Shown here in pieces: positions 1 through 31,783 of a stretch of 64,000 nucleotides of DNA. Position numbers and translations under genes: made by a program. The notes below the pieces were generated by a model. It was not told the origin of the DNA. It saw nothing but the letters and a program-made list of their open reading frames with translations, and made no database searches. Every line of letters starts with the position of its first letter. Positions within the stretch are counted from its first letter, which is position 1. This stretch comes from Microvelia longipes (Eukaryota > Arthropoda > Insecta > Hemiptera > Veliidae), in contig JACMZG010001863.1 of assembly GCA_018340805.1 (NCBI GenBank), positions 22,043,049 through 22,107,048 of the forward strand, written 5' to 3'.

Positions 1-56
1 GTATTGGTGATGTTACTGGTATAGTAAGGATGGAACATGCTGGATCTGCTGCAAAG
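1..56 (+). CDS. La: La (SSB) RNA-binding protein, internal exon, 5' partial
   Basis: First visible exon of a three-exon C-terminal portion of La (exons 1-56, 1150-1327, 2561-2649), 106 residues plus stop in total. La binds the 3' oligo-U tail of RNA polymerase III transcripts in the nucleus and protects them from exonucleases. This exon reads IGDVTGIVRMEHAGSAAK from base 3 and ends at a GT donor at 57-58, phase 0. It fits the start of the second (C-terminal) RRM of La. Joined to the next exon it gives the LNADSNGKLKVGDEELEVRV stretch, which matches the La pattern of a small-residue loop, then a strand ending in VLEGE. The La motif and first RRM must lie left of the window. The assignment rests on remembered family sequence, not a search. 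Confidence 0.8.
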
Positions 57-730
57 GTGATTATTATTCAGGAAAAATATATATACTTATTTATATTGTT
101 TAGTACTGAGTAATATTTTATAATACATTAGTCATAAGTTGTTCCAATAACAATAATATTGCTTCCTAACTAATAAGTAGAGGGAAGTCATTGCAAAAAA
201 AATCAAGCAGTGGCCATCAGAATGTAGATGATACTTGTTATAAAAATCAAATATTACTATATGAAAATTGTTTCTTGCTTTGAGGGCAATTTGTAAGTTC
301 TCAAAATAATAATTTAAAATTTTCAAGTACATTTCAAATACTTGTAAAAATTTAAACTAGAAAAAGGGTGACTACTAGAAAACTAGAAAAAGTAATTTAA
401 TTTGAAGCATTTTTAATTTAATTCGTCTACATCAAGGTTGAGTTTATAAAGAGGAAATTATGAAAATTGTAACTTCATCCTTAAATTAAAACTTTGTTTG
501 AAGCTAAAATTTGTTGAATAATCCTCTATAATGTAAGTAAATATCTGTGGTATGAAGCTGTTCTTAGCTTTATGCATTTTTATTTGTTTTTTGGACATTT
601 TGGTGTTTTAACTTTAGAACTTTGTTTTTAAATGTATAATTAAAGTACCATATAAGTCAAATCCTTGCTTTATCTACCTCTAAATCAAACATTGTTGTAA
701 TTAATGTTCTTCTAATTTTTATTTTTATGT

Positions 731-1012
731 TCTTCAGATAGGAAGCCCTAATTTATGTTTTATTTAAACGTTTATTGCACATTATTTACTGGCCTGATAT
801 GGTTTTATATGTATAGCTAGAATCAGGATTCCTCTTGTGCTATAACAAATTGCTTTTATTGAAATCTTGCTTCTTAACTGCAGCAAATTAACTTTTTAAT
901 AAAATCAAACAAATATAATTATACCTTTCTCTTTGTATTATTAGAGGATACACATTTTTATTTGCATTATTTTTACTTTCCCTCATGTATACTGTAAGTG
1001 TAAAGGAAAGTT
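731..1012 (+). repeat. Direct repeat copy A in La intron
   Basis: About 280 bases (cagataggaagccctaattt through the Pro-tract-like ccctcatgtatactgtaag) recur at 1990-2280 in the next La intron with only scattered differences. The 3' end resembles the terminal motif of the 5S-like family described elsewhere in this window. Confidence 0.75.
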
Positions 1013-1149
1013 TTTCTTAAATTTTTTTTTCTTACAAACCTTATTTTATTTTTATATGATTTTTAGCAAATTTTAATCAGTACTTGTAATAATATTTAAA
1101 TACCTGCCAGTACATTTAGAACTTCATAATTTAATTTTATATATTACAG

Positions 1150-1327
1150 TTAGTTGAAGCTCTGAATGCCGATAGCAATGGTAAATTGAAAGTTGGGGAT
1201 GAAGAGCTGGAAGTTAGAGTTCTAGAAGGAGAAGAGGAAACTAATTATTTAGACAGAGCTAGAAAAGAATTAAATAAGAGAAGACAGAATAATAGGCATA
1301 ACAAAAGGAGTAAACATAGAGGAGGAG
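1150..1327 (+). CDS. La: La (SSB), exon with end of RRM2 and basic tail
   Basis: Acceptor AG is at 1148-1149 and donor GT at 1328-1329 (GGTATGT), phase 1. The exon encodes the end of the C-terminal RRM (KVGDEELEVRVLEGEEE) followed by a long basic helix (DRARKELNKRRQNNRHNKRS) and a Gly-rich end. In La proteins the VLEGE strand followed by a charged helix is typical. Intron phases on both sides keep one open frame, which supports the model. Confidence 0.82.
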
Positions 1328-1989
1328 GTATGTGTAATTAATTTGATAGGGGTTCTCTTTTAGCGTTTTTACTTTTATTTTTATTGAATTTTTTTCTTCT
1401 TTACCTAATAGTTATTATTTATGATTTGACTTTACCTAAAATGCTGTATTATTTATTTTTTCTAAAAATTAAGTCAAGTGTTTCACCTTATTTATTTTTG
1501 TAAATAAAGTATTACTCTTTCCCGGTATTATTTATTAAATTAGTATTTATGTACTGATGCTTATATCCATCATATAATTTGCAAGAAAATGAATCCACTT
1601 ATAAACAGCTGGACAAAAGTAACCTGTATGACTACCTTATGGAGAGGTTTTTTTATTTATGCCACAAATCATTTTCTAAACATCCTATCCTTTGCTATGT
1701 TTTTTTTGTATTAACTGTCAGTAGGAAGTGATATTTAAGAGTTTATTTATGTTGAAATGAATATAAGAACATAATATAAAAACATAACCTAATAACATAA
1801 CATAAAAACGCATAAAATATTGCCCTAAATAATGAACAAATTTAAATGAATCAACTTTTTGTCGAGTGCCCCTTGCAGAATTATTTGGAAGACGGATGCC
1901 TTTTCATAACCCTTATCACCAGTCAGTGTTACCTACGTCAAGAATTTAGTCCAGCTGTTATCATTAATGCTCTTAAATTTTTATATGCA

Positions 1990-2280
1990 TGCTCTTCAGA
2001 TAGTAAGCCCTAATTTATGTTTTATTTAAATGTTTGTTGCACATTATTTACTGGCCTGATATGGTTTTATATGTATAGCTAGAATCAGGATTCCTCTTGT
2101 GCTATAACAAATTGTTTTTATTGAAATCTTGCTTCATAACTGCAGCAAATTTACTTTTCAGTGAAATCATACAAATATAATTATACTCTTCTCGTTGTAT
2201 TATTATAGGAATAACATTTTTATTTGCAATATATTTACTTTTCCTTATGTATATTACCGTAGGGTATTTAAGGAAGTTTT
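1990..2280 (+). repeat. Direct repeat copy B in La intron
   Basis: Second copy of the repeat at 731-1012, same strand. Either two independent insertions of one family or a local duplication; the intervening exon is not duplicated. Confidence 0.75.
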
Positions 2281-2560
2281 AATGCTACTATATAGGAAGT
2301 AGTAATGCTACTATTCCGTTTATAAAGCAAAAAATAAATTAAGTGAAAAAGCACATTTAATGGCTCTTAAGGCTTGTGGATTTACACACCAGAATTATTA
2401 TTTATGGAACCCAAAATTTATATTAATAATGTCTTTTTAATTAGCTCTATTTAACAATATTATTTCAATGCTTACATTGTACAGTGTACAACAATAATGT
2501 AATAATAATATTATATACTACCTGTATAAAATATAAATAAAATAATTGTTCCTATTTCAG

Positions 2561-2649
2561 GCCGTGGAGGTTTTGGTGATAGAGGTAGGAAGAGGAGAGG
2601 AGAACCAACTGATGATGGACCCCCATCTAAAGCAGCTGCAACTGATTAA
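2561..2649 (+). CDS. La: La (SSB), last coding exon
   Basis: Acceptor is TTTCAG at 2555-2560. With the G carried over from the previous exon it reads GRGGFGDRGRKRRGEP, then an acidic and Ala-rich end (ATD), with stop TAA at 2647-2649. The RGG-like and RKRR stretch is the usual basic C-terminus of La, where the nuclear localisation signal lies. A polyadenylation signal follows about 310 bases later. Confidence 0.82.
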
Positions 2650-2955
2650 ATTAACTCTTTTTTTGATACTACTCTTCTCTTAATACTATAAGCGTAAATG
2701 CTTAATAAATTGAGTGGCATGATCTTCTCTGCCTAGTGTTGTAGCAGAGAACTTTTATTAGTTATTTACTATGTACTAACAGCGTATTTAACAGGTGATC
2801 ATATTGCATTTACATTTAATAGGGTCCAGTTCTTGTACCATATTAGTGTAGTCTATTGAGTACAATGATGTTAAACAAAGCCCACCTAAATATCACGTCT
2901 TTTGATTTAAAATTTAAAAGAAATGGATTTTATAAAATTGTGATTTATTTGTATA

Positions 2956-2961
2956 ATAAAT
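2956..2961 (+). terminator. Polyadenylation signal of La
   Basis: AATAAA inside ataataaataaag, the first good signal after the La stop codon. Not tested; cleavage would fall around 2975-2990. Confidence 0.5.
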
Positions 2962-2969
2962 AAAGTTAC

Positions 2970-4790
2970 ACAAACTAATAATATTTGAAAAGTTATTCTG
3001 CAAAAAACTGTAGTATTTAAGTTAAATAATAGTTTGTAAAAATGTCATCAAATACAATCGTCTCTTGAAGTTCATGTAGCATATTGGCGGAATGGACTGA
3101 ATTCCATCTCCCTTGTTTAAGTGTATCCTGACTAGATTCCACTTGCTTAGATCATACTAGTGTACATAATACAATCCTTGGATTTGATAAGCTGTTTGTA
3201 TGTAGTTATTGTTAGCTCAAATAATTTGATTATCTCTGAAGGATCTATAACGAATCATTTGTAATTTTGTTAGTCTTTATACCTTTCTAAGATTTTAATA
3301 CTATTAGTAGTAATTAAAATCTATTAAAACTCTGTTCTAATTATACAAGTTAAATGTATATCACTCTTCAATGTAGCTATTAAATGTATGTTTTTATTTA
3401 TTTTCAAAATCTATTTTGAATTTTAAAAACTGATGACTCATGAAAGTGTTCCTCTCCCGTTTTAACTTCTTTCAAGGTTAAGTTCTTTGACTTAAAACAT
3501 TATAAGTTAAATTATTTTTCTTTACTTGATTTTCCACCTACTTAAAATTTTAGACCTTTCTTTTGTGCTTTATATGATATATTTTTAAATTTTTGTTTTG
3601 CCTATTTGGGCTTAAAAAGTCGTCTTCTATTTTTATATTATACAATTAAATTGAGCTGTGGAGTCTCACAATATGAATTAAAAGAAAACAGTCTCTCTAC
3701 AATAAATTGCTATATTTAACTATACTTTCAGTTTTACAGATCATAATCAGTGTCTGAAACAACAAAGTATAATGGTTTAGAAAAAAAAGTAAAGTTTTTT
3801 CTTTGTTGTTTTAAGCTCTGATGGTGGTCTATAAGACCAAACTCTGGGTTCTTTAAGTATAACCAGTTATTGTGAAGAGACTGTTTTCTTTCAATTCCTA
3901 ATTAAAGTTGTATTATTTTTGTTTCAATTAAGATTTCTTTAATTGGTTTTATATATTTAGTTTATTATATTTTGTATTTTTTATTTGTAAACTATGCTTT
4001 ATTCCAAATTATTTTTGTAGATTTTATTGCAATAATTATACCTGTCATTTTAGTTTAAACATAAGAAAAGGTTCTGTACCTATTTTTAATGTGTAAAAAT
4101 ATTTTATATAAGTTATATAATTAACAGTTATGTTATTATACAATTCAAACCACAGTTGCCAAATTTACTTTATAAATACTGCCTGGAATTAAATTTAAAC
4201 AATTAAAATTGAAATTACCTGATGATTGTCCATACACATAATCATACTCATGATGTTAATTTTATCTCAATAAATTATTTTTGATTGTAAAAAATTGTTT
4301 TTCTAGAATGTAAATAATAATCCCTGTTAGCTGATTTAAGTAATTAATTCTGTAAATCGTTGTAATTCTGTAAAATCGTCAAGCTGATTTTAACTTTCCC
4401 TGACACTCATTCTCATTTCTTCCCCTCTCCCTGTCATATAGAGGAAGAGGAAACAGAAGCTATCACACCTTAGGTAAACAGTAATGTAATGGCACCCTCT
4501 TTTTAATCCCACACCTATAAATCCCAATGGTTGAAGGAACTAATGTTCTTCATACATGGATGAATATCAATATATTTATATGGTCCACTGTTTTTACATA
4601 TACAATTTTATGTAAACAACTCACAGTTTTCGACTAATATATTTCGAAATTCACTAATATTGTGGTAGTATGCCTCTTACAAATACCACCTAGTAGTAAT
4701 AGGACCACCTAATACAAGCCTAAAACCATGTGGCCATGAAGCGGCACAGGAGGCTGTGGGCCTCTTGTTTTAATAAGAAAACAATAATGA
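2970..4790. other. Intergenic, La 3' flank
   Basis: AT-rich sequence without credible coding. It contains an inverted repeat: the segment 3673-3705 is the near reverse complement of 3869-3899 (shared core AAAGAAAACAGTCTC), a foldback element of about 225 bases. Nothing else is recognised apart from the possible exon at 4442. Confidence 0.5.
4442..4473 (+). other. Possible alternative terminal exon of La
   Basis: A strong pyrimidine tract (tttcttcccctctccctg) ends in ATAG at 4438-4441. With the phase-1 G left by La exon 1150-1327, the following 32 bases read EEEETEAITP and stop at 4471-4473. TAG is followed at once by GTAAAC, a possible donor. This would replace the basic La tail with a short acidic one. 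It is inference only; the segment is short and could be a chance match. Confidence 0.25.
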
Positions 4791-5411
4791 AAAAATCGGG
4801 TGCAGGGTACCTCAGAACTTTTCCTTATCACATCGGATTAGATACGCTCATCCTCCCTGCTCAGAAAATACTAGTCATTAATTTAGTCCTCATATAGTAA
4901 ATACATCTGTTTCATTCCCAGCGGTCATCCATCCAGGCACAGAACACGCTCGATGCTGCTTAACTTTTATAATCCAAAAAATCATGGATGTACTTGTCGT
5001 ATTTATTTATTGGGTAAAGGTATAATTTTGTACCAAATTACCAAAATATTTTTTTAAATCTTATACAAGTCAGTTGATAAAAAAAACTAATTATAAAAAA
5101 GACATGAAACATGACACATATTCTCAAATTGATTGCAACATTTTCCGGGTTTTATGATTTGTCAAAAATTTTGCTGTCATTATTGTAGGTTAATAACGTC
5201 ATAAAAAAATATATTCCAGATAGCTCATCTACACATATAGACTGATTTTTGTACAAAGTTTCAACTCTATAGCATAACTACACTGTTAGCCACAATGATA
5301 ACTAACACAAACACATACAGACAACTTTTTGAACACCGCTTAAGATGTTATAAAAATATCTGAAACAGATTATTTTCTATATACCTACGTTATAACTGAG
5401 GAAAAGTAAAA
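4791..5411 (-). repeat. 5S-like dispersed repeat, copy 1
   Basis: Minus-strand copy of the family seen best at 47925-48505 and 57225-57990. On + it begins AAAAATCGGGTGCAGGGTACC and ends with CTGAGGAAAAGTAAA. The stretch 4920-4975, read on minus, is ATAAAAGTTAAGCAGCATCGA followed by a box-C-like GGATGGATGACCGC, as in the 3' half of 5S rRNA. It also carries the family's TGACGTTATTAACC and CTGTATGTGTT blocks. Confidence 0.7.
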
Positions 5412-6044
5412 GGTCGAACTACAAGATGATACCTACTAGTTTCACTGCATTAAAAAACTGAAATGCATTTTTCCAAATCATGATCCAGATTGAGTGGAGT
5501 GACATCCCACTTTAAAAAGCAATACATATCAAGGACTTAGATACAAACTCTTTATTTTTAGAAAGATGTTTATTAATAAAATATATCAACAAAAGTATAA
5601 ACTAAATAATAAATTATAAAAATATTACAGAACTTATTCATCAAATGTGTTTGAATCTGTATTAAATGTCTGTTCTTTATTTACTATTGTACTTGTTTAG
5701 AGATCAGAATAATTTTGGGTTTCTAAAGAAGTACTAGTTATTGTTAGAGAGTAAATTCTGATTTGCAGAAACTAATAAGTATAGGAAAATAATGATGTAA
5801 TAATTTGATGACCATAATTGTTAATAATTCCTTTTAATTATTAGAAGTTTTCTTTTTTTTATTTTCATTGATTACACAAATCTTCTTTTCTCATTTAATT
5901 TTGTTTTTGTAAAATTAAAAAAGTTAAGTTAAGATCAACTTTATATAAGATATCCTTGGTTAAGATACAATCTTCAATTTTTTTCTTACTTATTTCCTAA
6001 TGAATATTGTAACTTTTCTTATCTTTACCTTACAGATAAAATAA
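5412..6044. other. Intergenic sequence
   Basis: AT-rich; nothing recognised beyond the lectin 3' end at its right edge. Confidence 0.4.
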
Positions 6045-6050
6045 TTTATT
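6045..6050 (-). terminator. Polyadenylation signal of the C-type lectin
   Basis: AATAAA on minus (TTTATT on +), 73 bases after the lectin stop codon, a normal spacing for a short 3' UTR. Confidence 0.55.
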
Positions 6051-6122
6051 TTGATTACATTTTAAAGCTTATCAGTTTTTTGTTTGTTTTGATTATATTT
6101 GGTTGTAACTGGTTTGAAAGAC

Positions 6123-25767
<19,645 letters not shown>

Positions 25768-25797
25768 CTTGACTTATATCTAATCCCTTATGATTAT

Positions 25798-27417
25798 CTG
25801 TAACAAACGAATTTAAAACTTAAAATTAATTATAATGAAATAGTTATTTATACATAAAAAAGTAAAATAAAAATCCATTTTTTGTAAAGCTGGAAAATTA
25901 CTAGAGAAAGTTAATTATAATTAAATAGTTATTATACATTAAAGAAGTTAAATAAAATTAAATTTTTCTCAAGCTTGTAAGTAGCAAGAGGCGAAACTGG
26001 AGGATCCGTGAATTATAAATCCCGAGGCGTAGCAGAGTAAATTACACTTTATTCTAAGAGCTAAGCAGGAGGGAATAATTGCTGCTACGGGAGGAAAGCG
26101 ATTTAACGTACACCTGTAATACTGACATTTTACTCAGATTGGTGATTATTCACATTATACCTTAAAAACTGAAATACCTGTAAACCCGTTTTGGAGATAA
26201 CCCAACGGGAACCCCATCGGTTGATTCCTATACGTTATTAAAACTTTTTAAGTATTAATAGCAACTTTTAAGTAGTAGCAATAGTAGTTTTTAAGTATAT
26301 TAACTCTTGGTCATAATGGAAGTCTAAGTGACAGAGTAAGCCTAATTGGGCACTATAAGAGGTCTTAATGCCTTGGGTATTGTGTCAACAAAAAAAAAAG
26401 AAATGAGTTTTAAACTATAATATAAGGACTGCGTATTTTCAAAATGTATAATAAATCGAGATCTCTACTCTGGCTACAAACTTAAAAGTGCTGAAAGTCC
26501 TTAAATGGCCACGACCCCGCTATTGATTTTGAGTTGGCATTCTTTGAAAACAAAAGTATAAACGGTAAGTTTTAAATAATTAAATCAATTTAAATTTTAA
26601 ATATAAGCTACAAAACCACTTCCTTCTTTTTATTAATTATAAGGCAAACTTATCACGTACTTTAACATCACAGGGTATTGTCTTATGATATAATAGATTA
26701 CAAAACATTAAATTCAAGTAAAATTTGTAAAAATAAAACTACCTTATAAATCATGGGTATCTAACGAGGCCAGAGAGTTTATTTTTGTTAACACTTTTTT
26801 GAACTGACATTAAAGCATAACAAGCCTCACGCCATTTCTTACGTTTGACAAGTTACTTTCTCCTAGATCGGCTTAACTTTGACCTCTTACAAGTTAAGAC
26901 TATAATAAAGTTCTTCCTCAACACGTCATCTACATAATAAGACACTTCCGTATTACACCGAATTTATTTGTTCCGTTATATAGCCGGTTAATGGATTAAT
27001 AATAAGAATTAATTTGGAAAGAATTATACAAATTGACTATGAAAGTGTCACAAAAATTTGCGTAAATTCAAACAAAAACAGGCCTACGCGCCTTTCTATT
27101 GCCTATTTTCTTTCTATAGCATTTTTGTCCTTTATTATATCCTGTAGTCTTTCTAATCGTCATACCGCCACAATATTAGCCAATTTATAAATACATTAGG
27201 CATAAACCGTTATTTGTTTAAATAAAAGTTGTTCTGTCAAACGATAAAATTTGATATTTTTGTCTGCCTTTTATAGTAGAATGTGTTTATTGTGTTTTAG
27301 TTAGATCTATTAAGTTTCCGATAAATAAAATATTTATAAAAAATTTAAAGGCTTTATTGTGGGTTAATAATGTCATAAATATTTCATAAACAATAAGGTT
27401 TTGATTTTTGTACAAGT

Positions 27418-27419
<2 letters not shown>
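25798..27419. other. Upstream region of the C-type lectin gene
   Basis: Expected to hold the lectin promoter and a 5' UTR exon; neither can be placed with confidence. A (TA)n tract lies at 27420-27470. Confidence 0.4.
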
Positions 27420-27468
<49 letters not shown>

Positions 27469-27489
27469 TAAATTTATTTAAGTAATTTA

Positions 27490-27700
27490 TACTTTTCCTC
27501 ACCTACTACCTATTTTAGGTATGTACACAGAAAACGTATTGTGTTCACCCAAAACAGCAAAATCGAGTTTTCATCAGTCCGTTTTAGGTATTGTAAGATA
27601 ATTTGTGTGTATTTTTCATGTCGTTTCTTCTGTCTAGTTGAGTGTGTGTCTGTGTCACGCATAGCTCCCGCTGTGACTATATTAGTTGCGTTGCCCGGAA
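27490..27700 (+). repeat. 5S-like dispersed repeat, copy 6 (5' end, diverged)
   Basis: ACTTTTCCTCACCTACTACC, GTACACAGAAAACGTATTGTG, GTCCGTTTTAGGTATTGTAAG and GTCACGCATAGCTCCCGC match the family's 5' blocks in order. Confidence 0.5.
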
Positions 27701-28104
27701 AATAAACTGTTTTAGACCTTGCTATCCCTGGTACTGACTCCAAAAATGAAATTTTTTATGAAAAATTTTAAAACCGAAAAGTTGACTAACGGAGTTGACA
27801 CCTTTACAATAAACGATAGAACTTGAATTTGCTATTGGCAGCTATTTTATTTGACATTCAGCATATTTTCGGAAGTGAAAAGATCAGTAAGAGTCCTAAG
27901 AAATTTAAAATCTAAATTATTTTTACTTTTGAGGTTATCAGTGAACATATAAATAATTAATGTTACTATGTTTGTTACTTAAGTTTGTTTACGCTTAATC
28001 ATTTATATAAATTTTTACCGCTATAATTCAAATATTTGAAAATGTAAACAGTCTTTTTGTTTAAATAATAAATTAAAAAAATTAAAACAGTATTATTGTT
28101 TTAA

Positions 28105-28535
28105 TCCTGATTATTTAAGATTACTTACTTTATGAAAAAGCTGTGATCATACTAGCAGCCTTTATTTAGCAAATAGTATCTTAATGTAAAAAAATAAATA
28201 AAAATAAAATGCCCGTTTTAGGGCCTTTCGGCCCATCAGGGTTTCACCCTGCGGGAACCACCTCAGGTGGGTTGCATCTACTACACTCTAGGAATTAATT
28301 AAAGTTGGCGAAATCTTTTTAATACAAATACTATTAATAAAATCTTAGAGCATAGCCCGGGCTGCGAACCCCGGACCTCCGATGCCTAAATCGAACGCCT
28401 TTACGATCACGGCCACGGAGGCAGACCAGTATCTTAATGTACTTATGTTTTATGAGTACATTGTGATACTATTCGCTAAATTATTACTGTAAGTATGATC
28501 ACAGCTTTTTCATAAAGTAAGTAATCTTAAATGAT
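28105..28535. mobile_element. Foldback MITE interrupted by a SINE
   Basis: The left arm 28112-28180 (TTAAGATTACTTACTTTATG, AAAAAGCTGTGATCATACT) is the reverse complement of the right arm 28466-28535. The SINE at 28189-28427 sits inside the left half with its own target duplication, so the MITE is older. Confidence 0.8.
28175..28441 (-). mobile_element. tRNA-derived SINE (family S), full copy with 14 bp target duplication
   Basis: Transcribed from minus. The head (28426 downward) is GCCTCCGTGGCCGTGATCG with a B box GGTCCGGGGTTCGCAGCCC. The tail ends CGGGCATT followed by a T/A-rich tract. Flanked by AGTATCTTAATGTA at 28175-28188 and 28428-28441. The tail contains the hairpin AGGGCC-GAAA-GGCCCT and, just before it, CCCTGATGGG. 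Other copies are at 41415, 44920, 45500 and 53106. Confidence 0.88.
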
Positions 28536-28539
28536 CATT

Positions 28540-30190
28540 ATTGAAGAAAAGCTACTTAGGGCTTTAGGTAATCTTAAAATTATGAGGACAAGCAAAGCAA
28601 GCCCGAAGTTATTACTAGACGCTGGGTTAACTTTCCATCTGATGTCAGCACAGCGACATCAGTCAGTTAAACTTTGGTTTGCTACCTCTGTAGACTGAAG
28701 TAATTCCACCGATTTTGTTTTGGCCGCCATAACAATCTTAAGGCCGAAATTGTGAGAAAAACTTTTTCCTCACAAAAAAATTTCGAGGAACATAATAGGT
28801 TATAAAACTTTTGTTTTATAAATAGAGTGCTTTATTTGAGAAAACCATTTGGCTTTTTTATCAAATAATTAATTTACTGATCGTGTGCTTAAGAACAGTT
28901 ATGTCAAATAAAACTGTTATTGATTTGTTCAATAAATAATATTTAACAAATATTTATAAAAAATTTATATAAATAATACATTGAGTAGTAGAATATTTAT
29001 TTAATCTTATAGTAAATAATATTATGTTACCATAATATAACTGCAATATACATAAAACATGATAAAAATTCAAATATTTAAATATCAATTATTGCACTAT
29101 TTGTTTTAACTGATTGTACTTTTTAGACAGTAGTGCAGATATTTTAATGAAATGAGTTTTTATTTTTTCAACAAAAGCATACGATGGTGCAATAAATTTC
29201 AACATGGTTTCATTTTATTTCATTACACCTATGAAGGTCTTCTAAAAGAGGGTTCAAGATGACAAACTCAACTGGTGATGAAGTTTCTATGGGACGAGAT
29301 GGGTCTAAAATGATTAACTGTCAAACATGAAAATATCTTTTGTTTTTAACAAGGAGTGACGAAATTTCGCTGATCATCCTCTAATAAGTAAAAACACCTG
29401 ACTACATTAAGTCTTTAAAATATTAGATTTTATAATGTGTCGTTTTTTACTTGCACAACTCACTTAAAAATTTTATCCTTGAAAGCTGTCTTTCTTTAAG
29501 TGGTAAAAATGATTCAGACAAAAAACTTCATTTCTTCAAGGCATTAACACGGAGAAAAGTTATTATAATCTAACTATTTTTTGAGGAAATATATACTACA
29601 ATAAAAATTTTAGTGCTGTATTTTCGCGGACTACAATACTCAGTACTGTACAGATTTTATCTGTTTTTTAATTTTGCCTAAAAAATTGTTTGACCATAAA
29701 ACCAAAAGTAAAAACTAAAGTATAAATCCAATACTTTAGTACACAATTTATTTAAAAATATTCAATTGAATAATGCACATACATTAAATAAATATTTTAA
29801 GCTAATTATATGCAAGTTTTTAAATAAGATCATTTTAATTATTTAATATATTATTTTATAATTAAATAAGATACTATTGATTTCTTTTTTTGCCTAATTG
29901 AAAAATAGAAAGAGGTATCCTTGCCAATATTGGAATTTTATAGAATTATTAGGTTTTTATGATCAATGTAGATCTAGATAAAAGTTTTTGGCTTCGAGTA
30001 AATAATTGTTATGCGACGACTACTTCACTTACACAATAAACTTTAAAGATTGAGATTAAAGTAATATTACTTGATCTTTAACTTTTATGGGATAGAATTG
30101 CTTCTACAAAATAAGGTCATGTCTGAAGTCACAATAAGCTTTCATAGAATAGTGTTGTGGAATCCTAATAAAACTTAACATCATTCCAGT
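28540..30190. other. Intergenic, unassigned
   Basis: AT-rich. The palindrome TGATGTC-AGCACAGC-GACATCA is at about 28639-28660. GAGGACAAGCAAAGCAAGCCCG near 28584 recalls the 5S-like family hairpin. No genes seen. Confidence 0.35.
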
Positions 30191-30284
30191 GTTTTTTTTT
30201 TACCTTTTAACGGTAAAAAACGTTTTATTTTAATTAAAAGTAAAATTTTAACTCATAATATTTAAAAAAAATATTATAACAAAA

Positions 30285-30660
30285 CTATCTTTTATTTTCA
30301 CCAAAAAGTGAAACAAATAACATCAATTTCATCTTTCCACAAATAAGAGGAAAAATATAATAACAATGCCTATTTCTTGTTTTCACAAATAAGAGGACAA
30401 AAATACAATTGCAACAACTTCTTCTTTCCTCAAATAAGAAGAAAAATAAAATAACACCAACTTCTTGTTTCGACAAATAAGAGGAAACAATATAATTACA
30501 ACACTTCTTCTTTCCTCAATAGAGGAAAAATATAATTACAACAACTTCTTCTTTATAAGAGTAAAACAACTTCTTTCCTCAAAAAGAGGAAAAATATATT
30601 ACAACAACTTCTTCTTTCCTCAAATAAGAGGAAAAAATATAATAAAAACACTTCCAAATA
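30285..30660. repeat. Minisatellite of hairpin units
   Basis: About seven degenerate units of 45-60 bases, each with CTTCTTTCCTC, a short AAATAA loop and GAGGAAAAATATAAT. TTTCCTC/GAGGAAA can pair in every unit. An inverted repeat of about 35 bases follows (30657-30737, AACAACACC and GGTGTTGTT). Looks superficially like a CRISPR array, but unit length and spacers are irregular. Confidence 0.75.
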
Positions 30661-30739
30661 ACAACACCTAGTTGAAAAAAATTATTAAAATACGTTGGTG
30701 TTTTAATTATTTTTTTCCACTTGGTGTTGTTATATTTTT

Positions 30740-31567
30740 TGCAAAGATAATTCGGGAAGACGAAGCTGGTGTTATTATTTTAAACCATTTTACGGGGCTC
30801 TCTGAAGACAAATGTAAATTAAGAGCTTGTTTTTAAAAAATGTAGTATTATTTAATAGAGCTCAGGCTTTATTGCAAATACGGGTTTAAGGTCGTATTTG
30901 CATTTAAGGATTTTATTAAAAACTAATGTCTATTAAGTTGCCAGTAGTGTATATATAATATAATATATAATGTAATATAAGCTATATTAACATCTATTCA
31001 ATGTTTTATATTAACTCTTGAGAATAATCCTAACTCTAACAACTCGATTTAATCTAAGTTAAGTCCAAATAACTACCTCAAAAGATTTTGTATATAATTT
31101 AACTTAATATTCAATTTAAAAGTGAATTGAAAATCTTCGATGTAACCCAAGCTAATTGTATAAGCTTAAGTGCTGAAAATACGCTAGGAACAAAGTTGTG
31201 CGGTACTTGAACCACAAAAATACGCCCACAAAAATTACAACAATACAGTAGAATGTTTACAAAACTAGGTCATAGATAAAGTTTCATCTTCATGCGTCGT
31301 CACGATGTTGATCCCTCACGAGTTTCCCTCGGGACACAATGTCTTAAAATTATTTACAAAATATCTTTTCTAGATCATCTTATTACTATGATCAACTTAG
31401 CTAACTGTTTATAAATCATATTTCATTAAGGACTGCTACATTGTTAGCAATATTTCAACTTAACTGCCTACGGCTGTTTGCTCACTTTATTAAAAATCTA
31501 AAACGTAAATCAACATTTTAAACACAGTTCGAATTTAAAAATAATATACTTAAAGCAAAATTAAATT
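30740..31567. other. Intergenic, unassigned
   Basis: AT-rich sequence between the hairpin minisatellite and the Penelope-like element. No genes or repeats recognised. Confidence 0.35.
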
Positions 31568-31615
31568 AATCGAAGAATCAGCTACCGTCGATACTTGCTG
31601 TTGGATATAAATATC

Positions 31616-31652
31616 CCTGGACCGGTTTCGGCATAACGCCATCATCAGCAGG
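31616..31652 (-). ncRNA. Hammerhead ribozyme in left Penelope arm
   Basis: Same 37 bases as at 32864-32900 on the opposite strand: the core CTGATGA is the complement of 31642-31648 and cleavage is expected after the base paired to 31620. In the element's coding orientation this is the downstream copy. Confidence 0.75.
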
Positions 31653-31783
31653 CGGGGCAACACTCGAGCTCTCAACTAATAAAGTTAAATCAGTGATTAA
31701 CTTCTAGTCTCAATGAGCACGACGAGCCCTCTGAAGATAAGGGAGGAAGTAGGAAAGGGTTTATAAAGGGAATGTGTACTGAG

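Noticed and set aside
30285..30660. CRISPR-like array
   Set aside because: Eukaryotic context, units of unequal length, spacers similar to each other, no cas genes.
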